From: Rhodopirellula islandica
GTDB taxonomy: Bacteria; Planctomycetota; Planctomycetia; Pirellulales; Pirellulaceae
NCBI RefSeq assembly: GCF_001027925.1
Contig: NZ_LECT01000038.1
Coordinates: 62,001-126,000 of the forward strand
DNA: 64,000 nucleotides
Direction: 5' to 3'
Of this stretch, positions 26,867-35,855 are shown in pieces (the stretch's first letter is position 1; every line of letters begins with the position of its first letter). The notes beneath the pieces are model-generated. The model searched no databases and was not told the origin of the DNA. It saw only the letters and a list, made by a program, of their open reading frames with translations. Position numbers and translations under genes: made by a program.

Positions 26867-28387
26867 ATGACTCCCACGCTCCCTCCCCAGCGTCATCAAT
26901 TCGCCAACGACCACCCACCCCGGCACGAAGGCGATTTCGTCGTCTACTGGATGATCGCCCAGCGGCGACTGCACTGGAATTTCGCGTTGCAGCACGCGAT
27001 CGACCGGGCACTCGAATACGAGAAACCGCTGCTGATCTTCGAACCCCTGCGAGTTCGCTACGAATGGGCCAGCGACCGGATCCACCGATTCATCATCGAA
27101 GGCATGCGAGACAACGCGGCCGCCGCCGAATCATTGCCGGTCGTCTACTACCCGTACGTCGAACCGCGTCCGGGAGCCGGCTCGCCACTGCTTCATCGTT
27201 TGGCCAAACGAGCGTGCACGGTCGTCACCGACGAATACCCGTGCTTCTTTCTGCCCCGCATGATCGACGCCGTCAAAGACAAACTGCCCGCCCGCTTGGA
27301 ATTGATCGACTCCAACGGCGTGCTCCCCCTGCGAGCGGCGGAGAAGACTTACACGGTCGCACACAGCTACCGGCGGTTCATGCAGAAGAACATCCTGCCC
27401 GCTCTCGAACATTTGCCACTTGCAAACCCGTTGGCCCCGGACGACCGCCCTGCCCTGCCCTGCCCCGATGGCGAATCGATGGCCGAGCGTCGAAAGGAAT
27501 TGCTGTCGTCCAAGATCCTTTCCAAATGGCCGGCCGCGAATCTCGAAAAACTGCTCCGCGAAAATGGCTTGTCGGAAATCCCGATCGATCATTCGGTTCG
27601 TCCGTCCCAAGCGACCCCCGGCGGAACGGTGGAAGCCTCCCGTCGCTGGCACGAATTTTTGAACAAGAAACTGTCTCGCTACAACGACGACCGCAACCAA
27701 CCCGATGAACACGCCACGACGGGCCTGAGCCCTCACCTTCACTTCGGTCACATTTCAGTGCACGAGATGGTTTCTTCGTTGCTGGAACACGAGGGCTGGT
27801 CCGCCGACCAAACGTCCCCACCCAACGGCAAGAACCATGGCTTTTGGAATGTCGGCGAAAACGCGGAAGCCTTGCTCGATCAGTTGCTGACCTGGCGAGA
27901 GATCGGATTCAACTGGTCGTTCCAAAACCCAGACACCTACGACTCATTGGAATCATTGCCGGACTGGGCGAAGAAGACGTTGAATGAAACGCGTGATGAC
28001 GAGCGGCCCCATCTCTACACGCTGTCGGAGTTTGAGAATGCCGAGACGCACGATGAGCTTTGGAACGCGGCGCAGCGTGAATTGGTGGCAACCGGCGAGA
28101 TGCACAACTACATGCGAATGCTGTGGGGAAAGAAGATTTTGCATTGGACAAGGACGCCCGAAGAAGCCCTCGAGTTCATGGTCCACCTGAACAACAAGTA
28201 TGGCTTGGACGGTCGCGATCCAAACTCGTACTGCGGCATCCTTTGGGTGCTCGGACGCACCGACCGAGCCTGGGGTCCCAAGCGTCCCGTCTTCGGCAGC
28301 GTCCGCTACATGACCAGCGACAGCACCCGCAAAAAGCTCAAGCTCAGCAAATATCTCCAACGGTTCGCCGGATCAAACAAGAAGTAA
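26867..28387 (+). CDS. Class II CPD photolyase
   Basis: A 506-residue flavoprotein expected to repair cyclobutane pyrimidine dimers with blue light. The N-terminal Rossmann domain starts FVVYWMIAQRRLHWN, and the C-terminal helical FAD domain includes LLTWREIGFNW, MHNYMRMLWGKKILHW and YCGILWVLGRTDRAW then GPKRPVFGSVRYM. These motifs mark the class II subgroup, common in planctomycetes and eukaryotes rather than in most bacteria. It starts at ATG 26867, about 80 bases from the divergently oriented prepilin peptidase-like gene. Confidence 0.93.
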   Translation: MTPTLPPQRHQFANDHPPRHEGDFVVYWMIAQRRLHWNFALQHAIDRALEYEKPLLIFEPLRVRYEWASDRIHRFIIEGMRDNAAAAESLPVVYYPYVEPRPGAGSPLLHRLAKRACTVVTDEYPCFFLPRMIDAVKDKLPARLELIDSNGVLPLRAAEKTYTVAHSYRRFMQKNILPALEHLPLANPLAPDDRPALPCPDGESMAERRKELLSSKILSKWPAANLEKLLRENGLSEIPIDHSVRPSQATPGGTVEASRRWHEFLNKKLSRYNDDRNQPDEHATTGLSPHLHFGHISVHEMVSSLLEHEGWSADQTSPPNGKNHGFWNVGENAEALLDQLLTWREIGFNWSFQNPDTYDSLESLPDWAKKTLNETRDDERPHLYTLSEFENAETHDELWNAAQRELVATGEMHNYMRMLWGKKILHWTRTPEEALEFMVHLNNKYGLDGRDPNSYCGILWVLGRTDRAWGPKRPVFGSVRYMTSDSTRKKLKLSKYLQRFAGSNKK

Positions 28388-28934
28388 GGACAGAGCGAAA
28401 ATCAAGTGGCATAGGCTTCCAGCCTGTGATTGCGCGGAACACAGGCTAGAAGCCGACGCCACATTATCACCGCTCAAGGAAGACGGACCGAACGAAGTGA
28501 ATTCCGGCAGAAGACGCGACCCTCAAAATCCAAAGGAACCCGAAAAGTGGCTGGCACCTTACGGACAGGCACCTTACGGACACTGTGGTCGACAGGTTTA
28601 GAAAACCATCGCACGGGCACGTGAAATGGGAATCGCCTGGCGACGGGCGGCAAACAACTGCCGTCGCTCCGCGACTTGGGGGCCTGGGTGTCGACGGTTG
28701 ACCTTGGGTTGAAAACCCAAGGCTTTCGGCTGTCGTCGCTCCGCGACTGGTTGCGGGCCCCGACAAGTGGATGACACCATCCCGATGACACTATGATGCG
28801 ACCCGCAACCCAAACACGACGAGTTTGACTCTGCCTTTGGCCACAGAGCGAAGAAACGCCATCTCCAAGCAAGTCTGCGAGGAATCGGGCGTCAAATCCT
28901 CGTGTGGCTTGTTGGAGCACAAACTCCGAACACC
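28388..28934. repeat. Gene-free gap with hairpin and family F repeat
   Basis: The 547 bases after the photolyase gene have no credible gene. They contain a long imperfect hairpin (28406-28462, arms GGCTTCCAGCCTGTG and CACAGGCTAGAAGCC), two tandem copies of GGCACCTTACGGACA (about 28554-28583), and a family F unit at about 28655-28760 (GTCGCTCCGCGACT... with hairpin CCTTGGGTTGAAAACCCAAGG), related to the tandem duplication at 29873. Confidence 0.65.
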
Positions 28935-29840
28935 ATGGAAACTTTCTTCGTGCACGCAAATCACCACTCCGAGACAGCCCTGAAGCTTGCCACGCTCTGC
29001 TTCGTTTGCATGACGGCAGCGATCGACCAAGGCGGAGAACTCCGTGCGGACCAACCACAGACAAACGAATCGAAATCCGTGTCGGTCGGGGGAGCAATCA
29101 TTCTTAGCAATGACTTCTCCGATGAATCGATCGGTCCCTACACAGACGTCACCTTCAAAGCCGACCGCGACTGGGGCAAAGTCCTGTGGGCGAATTATCA
29201 CGGTCGAGCGGAGATCATCGATCATCATGGTGACCATCAACTCCGGCTGAAGTTTCCCAAGGGAAAGTTCGGTCACCAACACACGGGCGGCAACGCCGCT
29301 GTTTCCATTGGGACACACGACGAAATTTGCCAACGGGTGACCATCCGTTTCGAACCAGGGTTCTCCTTCGTCAAAACGGGGAAAATTGTGGGGCTGGGAA
29401 GTGGTGCTCATTGGAGTGGCGGAAACGTTCCGCGAGAAGGGCAAGGCTACACGTCCCGCTTCATCTGGGATCGTGAACAGGAGGCCGCGATGTATCTGTA
29501 CCACATGGATCAACGCAGCAAGTACGGAGACGTCGTGAAGCTGGGTTTCAAGTTTCAAACCGGTGTCGACTACACGCTCACGCAGCGTGTCAAGACAAAC
29601 ACGGGCAGCGACCCAAACGGCATCTTGCAAGTGTGGGCCAGTGAGAACGGCGAACCGCCAAGGCTGGTGGTCGATCGAAGCGACCTACGATTTGGAACCA
29701 AGGGTCGCGGAAAAACGGAATCGATGTTCGTGGCACCGTTTCACGGCGGCGGCGATTCCAGTTTTGCAGCCGCCGAAACCAGCTATCTGACGCTGGACGA
29801 TTTCATCATTTCAACGGTCAAATTCAGCGACCTGCCCTGA
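28935..29840 (+). CDS. Polysaccharide lyase family 14-like protein
   Basis: A 301-residue protein. The central and C-terminal region matches the PL14-type beta-jelly-roll: FEPGFSFVKTGKIVGLGSG, YTSRFIWDREQEAAMYLYH, GVDYTLTQRVKTNTG then ILQVWASENGE, and a final YLTLDDFIIS. Relatives act on alginate or other uronic acid polymers, but substrate cannot be deduced. The N-terminus has a hydrophobic stretch (LKLATLCFVCMTAA) that may be a signal or anchor. ATG 28935 was chosen over an upstream TTG. It heads a group of glycan-related genes with the sialidase-like and sulfatase genes, separated from them by repeats. Confidence 0.82.
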   Translation: METFFVHANHHSETALKLATLCFVCMTAAIDQGGELRADQPQTNESKSVSVGGAIILSNDFSDESIGPYTDVTFKADRDWGKVLWANYHGRAEIIDHHGDHQLRLKFPKGKFGHQHTGGNAAVSIGTHDEICQRVTIRFEPGFSFVKTGKIVGLGSGAHWSGGNVPREGQGYTSRFIWDREQEAAMYLYHMDQRSKYGDVVKLGFKFQTGVDYTLTQRVKTNTGSDPNGILQVWASENGEPPRLVVDRSDLRFGTKGRGKTESMFVAPFHGGGDSSFAAAETSYLTLDDFIISTVKFSDLP

Positions 29841-30540
29841 ACCCAAGACTTCCGTGAGTCGTCATCGCGGCGCAACCGCGGAGCGGTGAAATCTGTCAGC
29901 CTCGGGTTTCAACCCGAGGTTTGAGTTGTGCCGCCCCATTTGAAAAGCCGCGGAGTGGCGACAGGTGGTTGCGAAACGCGATCAACTGTCGTCGCGCCGC
30001 GACTGGGGAGATGGTTGGGCGCTGATGGTCCTTGGGTTGAAACCCAAGGCTGGCCGGATGCCGTCGCGCCGCGACTGAAATGAGGAGACGCAACCGCGGA
30101 GCGGTGAAATCTGCCAGCCTCGGGTTTCAACCCGAGGTTTGAGTTGTGCCGCCCCATTTGAAAAGCCGCGGAGTGGCGACAGGTGGTTGCGAAACGCGAT
30201 CAACTGTCGTCGCGCCGCGACTGGGGAGATGGCTGGGCGCTGATGGTCCTTGGGTTGAAACCCAAGGCTGGCCGGATGCCGTCGCGCCGCGACTCAAATG
30301 AGGAGGCACAACCGCGGAGCGGATTTTCGTCGGCTGACGCGAATGTCGAAAGCCTGCCGCCATGTCGTGGCCTTTGGCCGCGTTTACTGATCGATGCTGT
30401 GAATTGGTTTTGGCACGTCATTGCAAGACAGACACCCCCAATTGGCCTCCGCGTTTCGGTTAGATTAGGTTCGCTCTTCCAGGGCAACCTCTTTGAATTT
30501 CCCATCGTGTCGCGCATCCACCTGAGACTCCCGAAGCATC
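29841..30540. repeat. Gene-free gap containing a 218-base tandem duplication
   Basis: Two near-identical direct copies of a 218-base unit occupy 29873-30090 and 30091-30308, followed by the first 14 bases of a third (CAACCGCGGAGCGG, 30309). Each unit contains hairpins CCTCGGGTTTCAACCCGAGG and CCTTGGGTTGAAACCCAAGG and several CGTCGCGCCGCGACT stretches. No gene is evident. The remaining 30323-30540 holds the promoter region of the sialidase-like gene. Confidence 0.85.
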
Positions 30541-31686
30541 ATGAAAGTATCACTTGCGGTCTTCTTGGCACTCACCCTGACCATTTCCATCCAGGCAGAA
30601 GAACTTCCTGCTGTCGCCGTCGCGAGTGATGGTGCGTTGGTTTCGTCGCAACAGATCTTCGACCTGACCGACAAGCCCACCAAAGAGAGCCATGCGTCCA
30701 CCCTCGTCGAGACTCCAACCGGTCTGGTCGCGGCTTGGTTCGCGGGCACTCGGGAGCGTGACGCCGATGTCGGCATTCGCGTCTCTCGCAACGAAAACGG
30801 CCAATGGACTGAACCGGCCGAGGTCGTCAACGGAGTCCAGTCATCGACGCTCCGCTATCCCACTTGGAACCCGGTGCTGTTTCAGCCCACCGAAGGCCCG
30901 TTGATGTTGTTCTACAAAGTTGGCCCCAATCCACGGGAATGGTGGGGCATGCTAACGACGTCCGAAGACGGCGGCAAAACCTGGTCGTGGCCAACGAAAC
31001 TGGGCGAAGCCCACACGATCGGCCACCTCCTTGGGCCAGTCAAAAACAAGCCGATTGAGCTCGCCGATGGAACAATTCTGTGTCCATCGAGCACCGAAAT
31101 CGAGTACGCGGATGGATCCTCCCACTGGCGGGTTCACTTCGAAGTCACCAAGGATCTCGGCAAGACTTGGGAGGTCATCGGGCCGATCCAGACCGGGGAA
31201 ACCTTCCATGCGATTCAGCCCAGCATCTTGACCTATCCCGACAACCGTCTGCAGATCCTTTGCCGCAGCAAAGAGAAACGCATTGTCGAAAGCTGGTCCA
31301 AGGACGGCGGAAAAACCTGGAGCACACTCACCGCCACCGAACTGCCCAATCCCAACTCCGGCACCGATGCGGTGACACTTCAAGACGGACGACAAGTCTT
31401 GATCTACAACCACTCCGAAGGCATCGTGAGACGAAAAGACGCCCCGGACTTGAAGCCTCGCCGGATTCTGAATTTGGCGATTTCGTCCGATGGCAAAACG
31501 TGGGATCCTGTCCTGACGCTGGAAAATGAAACCGGACCTCACCCCAAGGACGCGGATCGCCGACGGCACTTCGGTGAGTACAGCTACCCGGCCATCATCC
31601 AAACCTCCGACGGGATGCTCAACATGGTCTACACGTACAATCGGGAAGGCGTCAAACACGCGGTCGTCGACCCGAGCAAGCTATGA
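30541..31686 (+). CDS. BNR-repeat sialidase-like protein
   Basis: A 381-residue exported protein with a signal peptide (MKVSLAVFLALTLTISIQA). It has a sialidase-type beta-propeller with three Asp-box-like repeats: TSEDGGKTWSW, SKDGGKTWST and SSDGKTWDP. Homologues are annotated as exo-alpha-sialidase or BNR_2 proteins. In planctomycetes many act on unidentified glycans, so sialic acid specificity is not assured. Its stop overlaps the next gene's ATG by four bases (ATGA at 31683-31686), implying translational coupling with the sulfatase. Confidence 0.85.
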   Translation: MKVSLAVFLALTLTISIQAEELPAVAVASDGALVSSQQIFDLTDKPTKESHASTLVETPTGLVAAWFAGTRERDADVGIRVSRNENGQWTEPAEVVNGVQSSTLRYPTWNPVLFQPTEGPLMLFYKVGPNPREWWGMLTTSEDGGKTWSWPTKLGEAHTIGHLLGPVKNKPIELADGTILCPSSTEIEYADGSSHWRVHFEVTKDLGKTWEVIGPIQTGETFHAIQPSILTYPDNRLQILCRSKEKRIVESWSKDGGKTWSTLTATELPNPNSGTDAVTLQDGRQVLIYNHSEGIVRRKDAPDLKPRRILNLAISSDGKTWDPVLTLENETGPHPKDADRRRHFGEYSYPAIIQTSDGMLNMVYTYNREGVKHAVVDPSKL

Positions 31687-33083
31687 ACATCGCCCGCATT
31701 TCGATTGGGCGAACCGTTTGTTCGCTGCTAGTGCTGTTGGCCTTCAGCGGTCGAGGATTCGCGGCGGATCCCCGCCCGAACATCGTGTTCCTCCTGGCGG
31801 ACGACCTGGGCTATGGAGACCTTGGATCCTATGGTGGGACCACGATCCGAACACCCAACCTGGACCGACTCGCTGACGAAGGCCTCCGTTTCACCCAGGC
31901 CTATTCTGGCGGGCCCGTCTGCACTGCCGCACGCAGTGTCCTGATGACGGGTCTGCACAACGGCCACACCGTCGCTCGTGACAACGTCCCGCACTATCAC
32001 ACGTACTTGCATGATTCCGACCTGACTCTTGCGGAAGTGCTGCAAAAGGCCGGCTACCGATGCGGCGGTGTTGGCAAATGGTCCCTCGGAGATGCCGACA
32101 CCGAGGGCCGGGCCACCGCGCAGGGTTTCGACCGTTGGTTTGGTTATCTCAACCAGGATCACGCCCACTACTATTACCCGGAGTACCTCGATGATGACGA
32201 ACAACGGCTGGAGTTGACCGGGAACACCGAATCGCGCGAACACTACTCCCATGATCTGCTCACCGAACGAGCACTCAACTTCATTCGCGAATCAAAGGAC
32301 GCTCCGTTTTTCTTCTACGGTGCTTATGCTCTCCCGCATTTTTCAGCGAGAACCGAAGACCCAGATGGATTCACTGTCCCAACGACCGAACCTTATGCTG
32401 ATCGTGATTGGGATCTGGCGTCTAAAAAATACGCGGCCATGGTCCACATGCTTGATCAAGACGTGGGAAAGATCACCCAACTCATCGATGACCTGGGTCT
32501 TCGCGAAAACACTCTGATCATCTTCTCAAGTGACAATGGGGGCCATCGAACCATCCACGAACGCTTTGACACCAACGGCCTCTTGCGCGGGTACAAACGC
32601 GACCTCACCGAAGGCGGAATCCGGGTCCCCTTCATCGCCCGTTGGCCCGGCGTCGCCCCCGCTGGCCGCACCAGTGATCAAGTGATCGCGTTCCAAGACA
32701 TGCTCCCCACCTTTGCCCAACTCGCCGGCACCACGATCCCGCCCGATCTGGATGGCATCTCGGTGCTGGACGCCCTGAAAGGTGGCTCGATCAACAACCA
32801 GCAACGCGTGCTCTACTGGGACTATGGCCACTGCCGCGGCAACCAATATGCCCAGGCGGTCCGGTGGGGCGATTGGAAAGGAATCCGTTCCAAGAAGAAC
32901 GGTGATGTCCTCGAACTTTACAACCTTGCCAACGACCTGAGTGAAACAACAGACGTCGCGGATGCCCATCCGAAAATCGTGAAACGGATTGGCGAGCTGA
33001 TGGATCAAGCCTTCACGCCCAACGCTCGCTATCAAGTCGGCACCTCCTACCGGGGCTCCGCCCTTTGGAAACGAGGACAGTGA
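31683..33083 (+). CDS. Sulfatase, C-x-A-x-R maturation motif
   Basis: A 466-residue exported arylsulfatase-type enzyme with a signal peptide (about 1-28, ending GFAA). The metal site begins NIVFLLADDLGYGDLG. The maturation motif is Cys80-Thr-Ala-Ala-Arg84 followed by SVLMTG, with Ala in place of the usual Pro; Cys would become formylglycine. A second metal pair is in IFSSDNGGH, and the active-site Lys region KRDLTEGGIRVPF is intact. It overlaps the sialidase-like gene by four bases, so the two proteins are likely made together and may act on the same sulfated glycan. Confidence 0.9.
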   Translation: MNIARISIGRTVCSLLVLLAFSGRGFAADPRPNIVFLLADDLGYGDLGSYGGTTIRTPNLDRLADEGLRFTQAYSGGPVCTAARSVLMTGLHNGHTVARDNVPHYHTYLHDSDLTLAEVLQKAGYRCGGVGKWSLGDADTEGRATAQGFDRWFGYLNQDHAHYYYPEYLDDDEQRLELTGNTESREHYSHDLLTERALNFIRESKDAPFFFYGAYALPHFSARTEDPDGFTVPTTEPYADRDWDLASKKYAAMVHMLDQDVGKITQLIDDLGLRENTLIIFSSDNGGHRTIHERFDTNGLLRGYKRDLTEGGIRVPFIARWPGVAPAGRTSDQVIAFQDMLPTFAQLAGTTIPPDLDGISVLDALKGGSINNQQRVLYWDYGHCRGNQYAQAVRWGDWKGIRSKKNGDVLELYNLANDLSETTDVADAHPKIVKRIGELMDQAFTPNARYQVGTSYRGSALWKRGQ

Positions 33084-33210
33084 GCGCACTGACACCTCCG
33101 GTAAGCCACGCACGATGAATAAGTGGCGGGTTTCGTAGTGGCCGAGGCTACGAGTCCCGTGCATGGGGATTCGTGGCCTCATCCACTACGCCAGGAATTG
33201 ATTGTGCGTC

Positions 33211-33343
33211 GCTAAGCAGGTACGCAGGTGTCATCGGGTATGTGAGCCGTTGGCGTTAGCCACGGTTTTCACGCACAACCGGGGCGAACGCCCAAACGGC
33301 TCACATGGTTGTGGTTGATCATTCCTGCCGACCCGCTCAAAGT
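33211..33343. repeat. Family A palindromic element
   Basis: A roughly 133-base imperfect palindrome. The left arm starts TAAGCAGGTACGCAGG, the right arm ends CATTCCTGCCGACCCGCT, and the inner arms ATGTGAGCCGTTGGCGTTAGCC and CGCCCAAACGGCTCACAT pair with each other. It is the same family as the elements at 52461 and 54033. The surrounding gap 33084-33500 has no gene. Confidence 0.75.
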
Positions 33344-33500
33344 CCGCGTCAGGTCGTTCGTAGTCCCAAACGCAAGGTGGATACCCATCAACTGCCCGCT
33401 CGCGATCTTTCGCTCCAGCGGTCTGCGGCGGCAAGGGTTTTGAATTAGGATTTGGTTCTTCCGCCGAAGTACTCCGCACCCCCTTCCCAGGTCGTCCAAC

Positions 33501-35807
33501 ATGCTTCTCCCGAAGTGCTCTCGCATCGCGTTGCTCGCGGTCGCCTTGTTCACAAGCGTCAACGGCACTGCCGCGCACGCCCAATCCACTGCCCCGTCAA
33601 TCCAAGTGGGACTGCCGCCGTCGCTGCAATTCGCTTCGGAGGACGCGTCGTTCTACTACGCTTTGCTGAACAATCGCCTGAAGTGGGATGCGGTCGCTGA
33701 AAACGCGACGGTTCAACGATTGCTGGCGATGCCAGTGGTTCAACGCGGCATCGCGGATGCTCGTGACAAAATCCTGTCGGACATCCAAAACGATCTCGAT
33801 GGCGCCGACACACCCGCCTGGGTTCGCTCCTCCTATGAGTTTTGGAGCAGTGAAGAAGGGCAAGCCTACCTGCCCACGATTGCGGACCTGGCTTCGCGTG
33901 AAGTCTTCGTGTTTGCCGACAAAAGCCTCGCCGAACAATATGCTGCCTTCAACAGGATGATGTCGGAGCAACTATCAGAGATCGACCTTGATCGGGATGC
34001 GAGTTCAGACGAACTTGAGCCCTTCAACTCCCTGACGGATTCACCCGAGAACAAGGACTTCCTCGACAGCCTGCAAATCCCTCGCATTGTGGCAGGGGCT
34101 AAAATGTCGGGAGCGCCCGAGCAGCAGCGAACCAGAGAACTTCTGAACATGCTGGAAGAAAAGTTTCGGAATGAGTTGCTGCAACTCTCCGAGGCCGAAA
34201 ACCAATACATCCTGGATTCGCTGGACCACCAGAACGTGGGCCAGGCCGATGAAAGGTGGGTGATGCAACTGACCGGAGATGACTTCCCGTGGGATGCGGC
34301 AATCCAGCGAATGAGCGTCGACGCCGAACCTGAAGAGATCGCTGAACTGGAAGAGCGATTCGCCACAATCCGCGAGCGCACTGCTGGTAAATCAGTGGTC
34401 CTCAGCATTGGGTTTGCAGACGGCTACTTGTATGCGTCGGTGGGTCACGATCGTGAGGTGGTTGCCCCAGCCAAAGTGGAGCGACCTCTTTACCGACGCG
34501 ATGTCTTCCAGCCTTTGCTGGAAAATCGCGGCAAAGCCTTCTCGGGAGTGGGCTATCAAACCAGCACGCTGAAACAGCAAACGTCTTGGGTCACACAATG
34601 GTCCATGTACCTGCAACTCATTCCAACCTTCGCTGAGAAGATGCTTTCGGATTCCGAACTGGATCCGCTTTCCTACCAACCGTTGCTGGCCAACCTCCAT
34701 GAAGATGCTGAGATGCTGCTGGCGGATTTGAACCGGCTTTACAATCCCCTGGGCGAGGAACTGACGTTTGCGTTCTTTTTCAAGGGTGGAATTGCTGGCT
34801 ATCAATATCATCATCACACCAACCCGATCCGCGTCCAAGCTCAGCCTCTGAAATCGTTGCAACACATCGGAGAGAACCCGGCGCTGTTCAGTGCAGCAGC
34901 GGACTGGGACGACGATGGGACGCTGGACAAATGGTTGAACCGGATCCAAGAGCGAGCCAAGCAGGCCATGGATCTCGCTGCCGAGTCTGGGGGCGCTTCG
35001 CCGACCAGCGAAATGGACCCTGCGATTGCAGCCGGACTCTCGGAATTGTTCTTGGCCACCAAAGACGATCTCCTGCCGTCGGTGGGCAAGGAAGCAGCCT
35101 TTGTGCTCGACTTTGAGCAGCGAAGCCGACAGTGGCATCCCATCGTCCCACCGTCCGCGGACGCCTTGCCGTTCCCCGCCCCTGCACTCGTCTACGAGCT
35201 CAATGATGCCGAACGACATCGCCGTGCCTGGCGTCGCTATTTTGACACCATCAATCCGTTGTTTGCGGCGTTTGGTCCGTTGATGGGTCTGCCGCCCGGA
35301 CAAGGGTTGCCCGAGGCGACGGAATCAGCGATTCCCGGCGGCGTCTACCTGCAGGTGCCCGGCGTTCCAATGCTCGGTGCCGACCCTCAGTTTTCACCTG
35401 GGCTGGCGCTCACTTCTGACTGGGCGGTCTACACCTTGTTTCAAGGACAAGCCACCAACTTCGTCCAAGCGAACTCGCCCTCGTTCCCACCACCTCTGAA
35501 CGATCTCAACCGACCTTTGATCGCGGCGGGACACATCGATCTCCTGCAATTTGCGGACGCCGCGCAAGCCTGGATGAAGGATGTGATGCCAATGGTGAGG
35601 CAAATCAATCGCAACCAAGGGCCACCTGGTTTGGATGCAGAGCCAAGCAACACGCCGAACATGGAAGAAACGGCCGAACTGGTCGCCATCGCGATTGATT
35701 TGCTAAGGCAGATTCCCTCTTACACTCATGCCACGTACGTGCAAGACAACTCGGTCGTCACGCAGTACGTGATCAAGGTGCCGACGCTACAACCGGCGGC
35801 AAAGTAA
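33501..35807 (+). CDS. Large exported protein of unknown function
   Basis: A 768-residue protein with a signal peptide (MLLPKCSRIALLAVALFTSV, ending AAHAQ). The rest is a soluble mix of acidic helical stretches (about 90-260) and beta-rich segments, with no motif that I recognise. The pattern of an early GLPPSLQFASEDASFYYALL, in which an exported protein opens on a structural repeat, resembles planctomycete-specific proteins that compute substrate-like scores (DUF3352-style), but this is only an impression. It begins at ATG 33501, after a family A repeat, and probably forms its own transcript. Confidence 0.8.
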   Translation: MLLPKCSRIALLAVALFTSVNGTAAHAQSTAPSIQVGLPPSLQFASEDASFYYALLNNRLKWDAVAENATVQRLLAMPVVQRGIADARDKILSDIQNDLDGADTPAWVRSSYEFWSSEEGQAYLPTIADLASREVFVFADKSLAEQYAAFNRMMSEQLSEIDLDRDASSDELEPFNSLTDSPENKDFLDSLQIPRIVAGAKMSGAPEQQRTRELLNMLEEKFRNELLQLSEAENQYILDSLDHQNVGQADERWVMQLTGDDFPWDAAIQRMSVDAEPEEIAELEERFATIRERTAGKSVVLSIGFADGYLYASVGHDREVVAPAKVERPLYRRDVFQPLLENRGKAFSGVGYQTSTLKQQTSWVTQWSMYLQLIPTFAEKMLSDSELDPLSYQPLLANLHEDAEMLLADLNRLYNPLGEELTFAFFFKGGIAGYQYHHHTNPIRVQAQPLKSLQHIGENPALFSAAADWDDDGTLDKWLNRIQERAKQAMDLAAESGGASPTSEMDPAIAAGLSELFLATKDDLLPSVGKEAAFVLDFEQRSRQWHPIVPPSADALPFPAPALVYELNDAERHRRAWRRYFDTINPLFAAFGPLMGLPPGQGLPEATESAIPGGVYLQVPGVPMLGADPQFSPGLALTSDWAVYTLFQGQATNFVQANSPSFPPPLNDLNRPLIAAGHIDLLQFADAAQAWMKDVMPMVRQINRNQGPPGLDAEPSNTPNMEETAELVAIAIDLLRQIPSYTHATYVQDNSVVTQYVIKVPTLQPAAK

Positions 35808-35855
35808 GAGCCAGCATTGCTGCTTGGCAAATCCATTGACCAAGATCGCAGCGCC

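Noticed and set aside
28474-29097. Reverse-strand frame before the PL14-like gene
   Set aside because: It is made of repeat-derived Arg/Ser-rich sequence (palindromic family F) and opposes the PL14-like coding start.
30127-30363. Several similar small reverse frames in the tandem duplication
   Set aside because: They repeat because the DNA is duplicated; the proteins have no other support.
33084-33500. Possible tRNA or structured RNA in the palindromic gap
   Set aside because: No T-loop consensus or acceptor stem could be formed; the structure is explained by the family A repeat.
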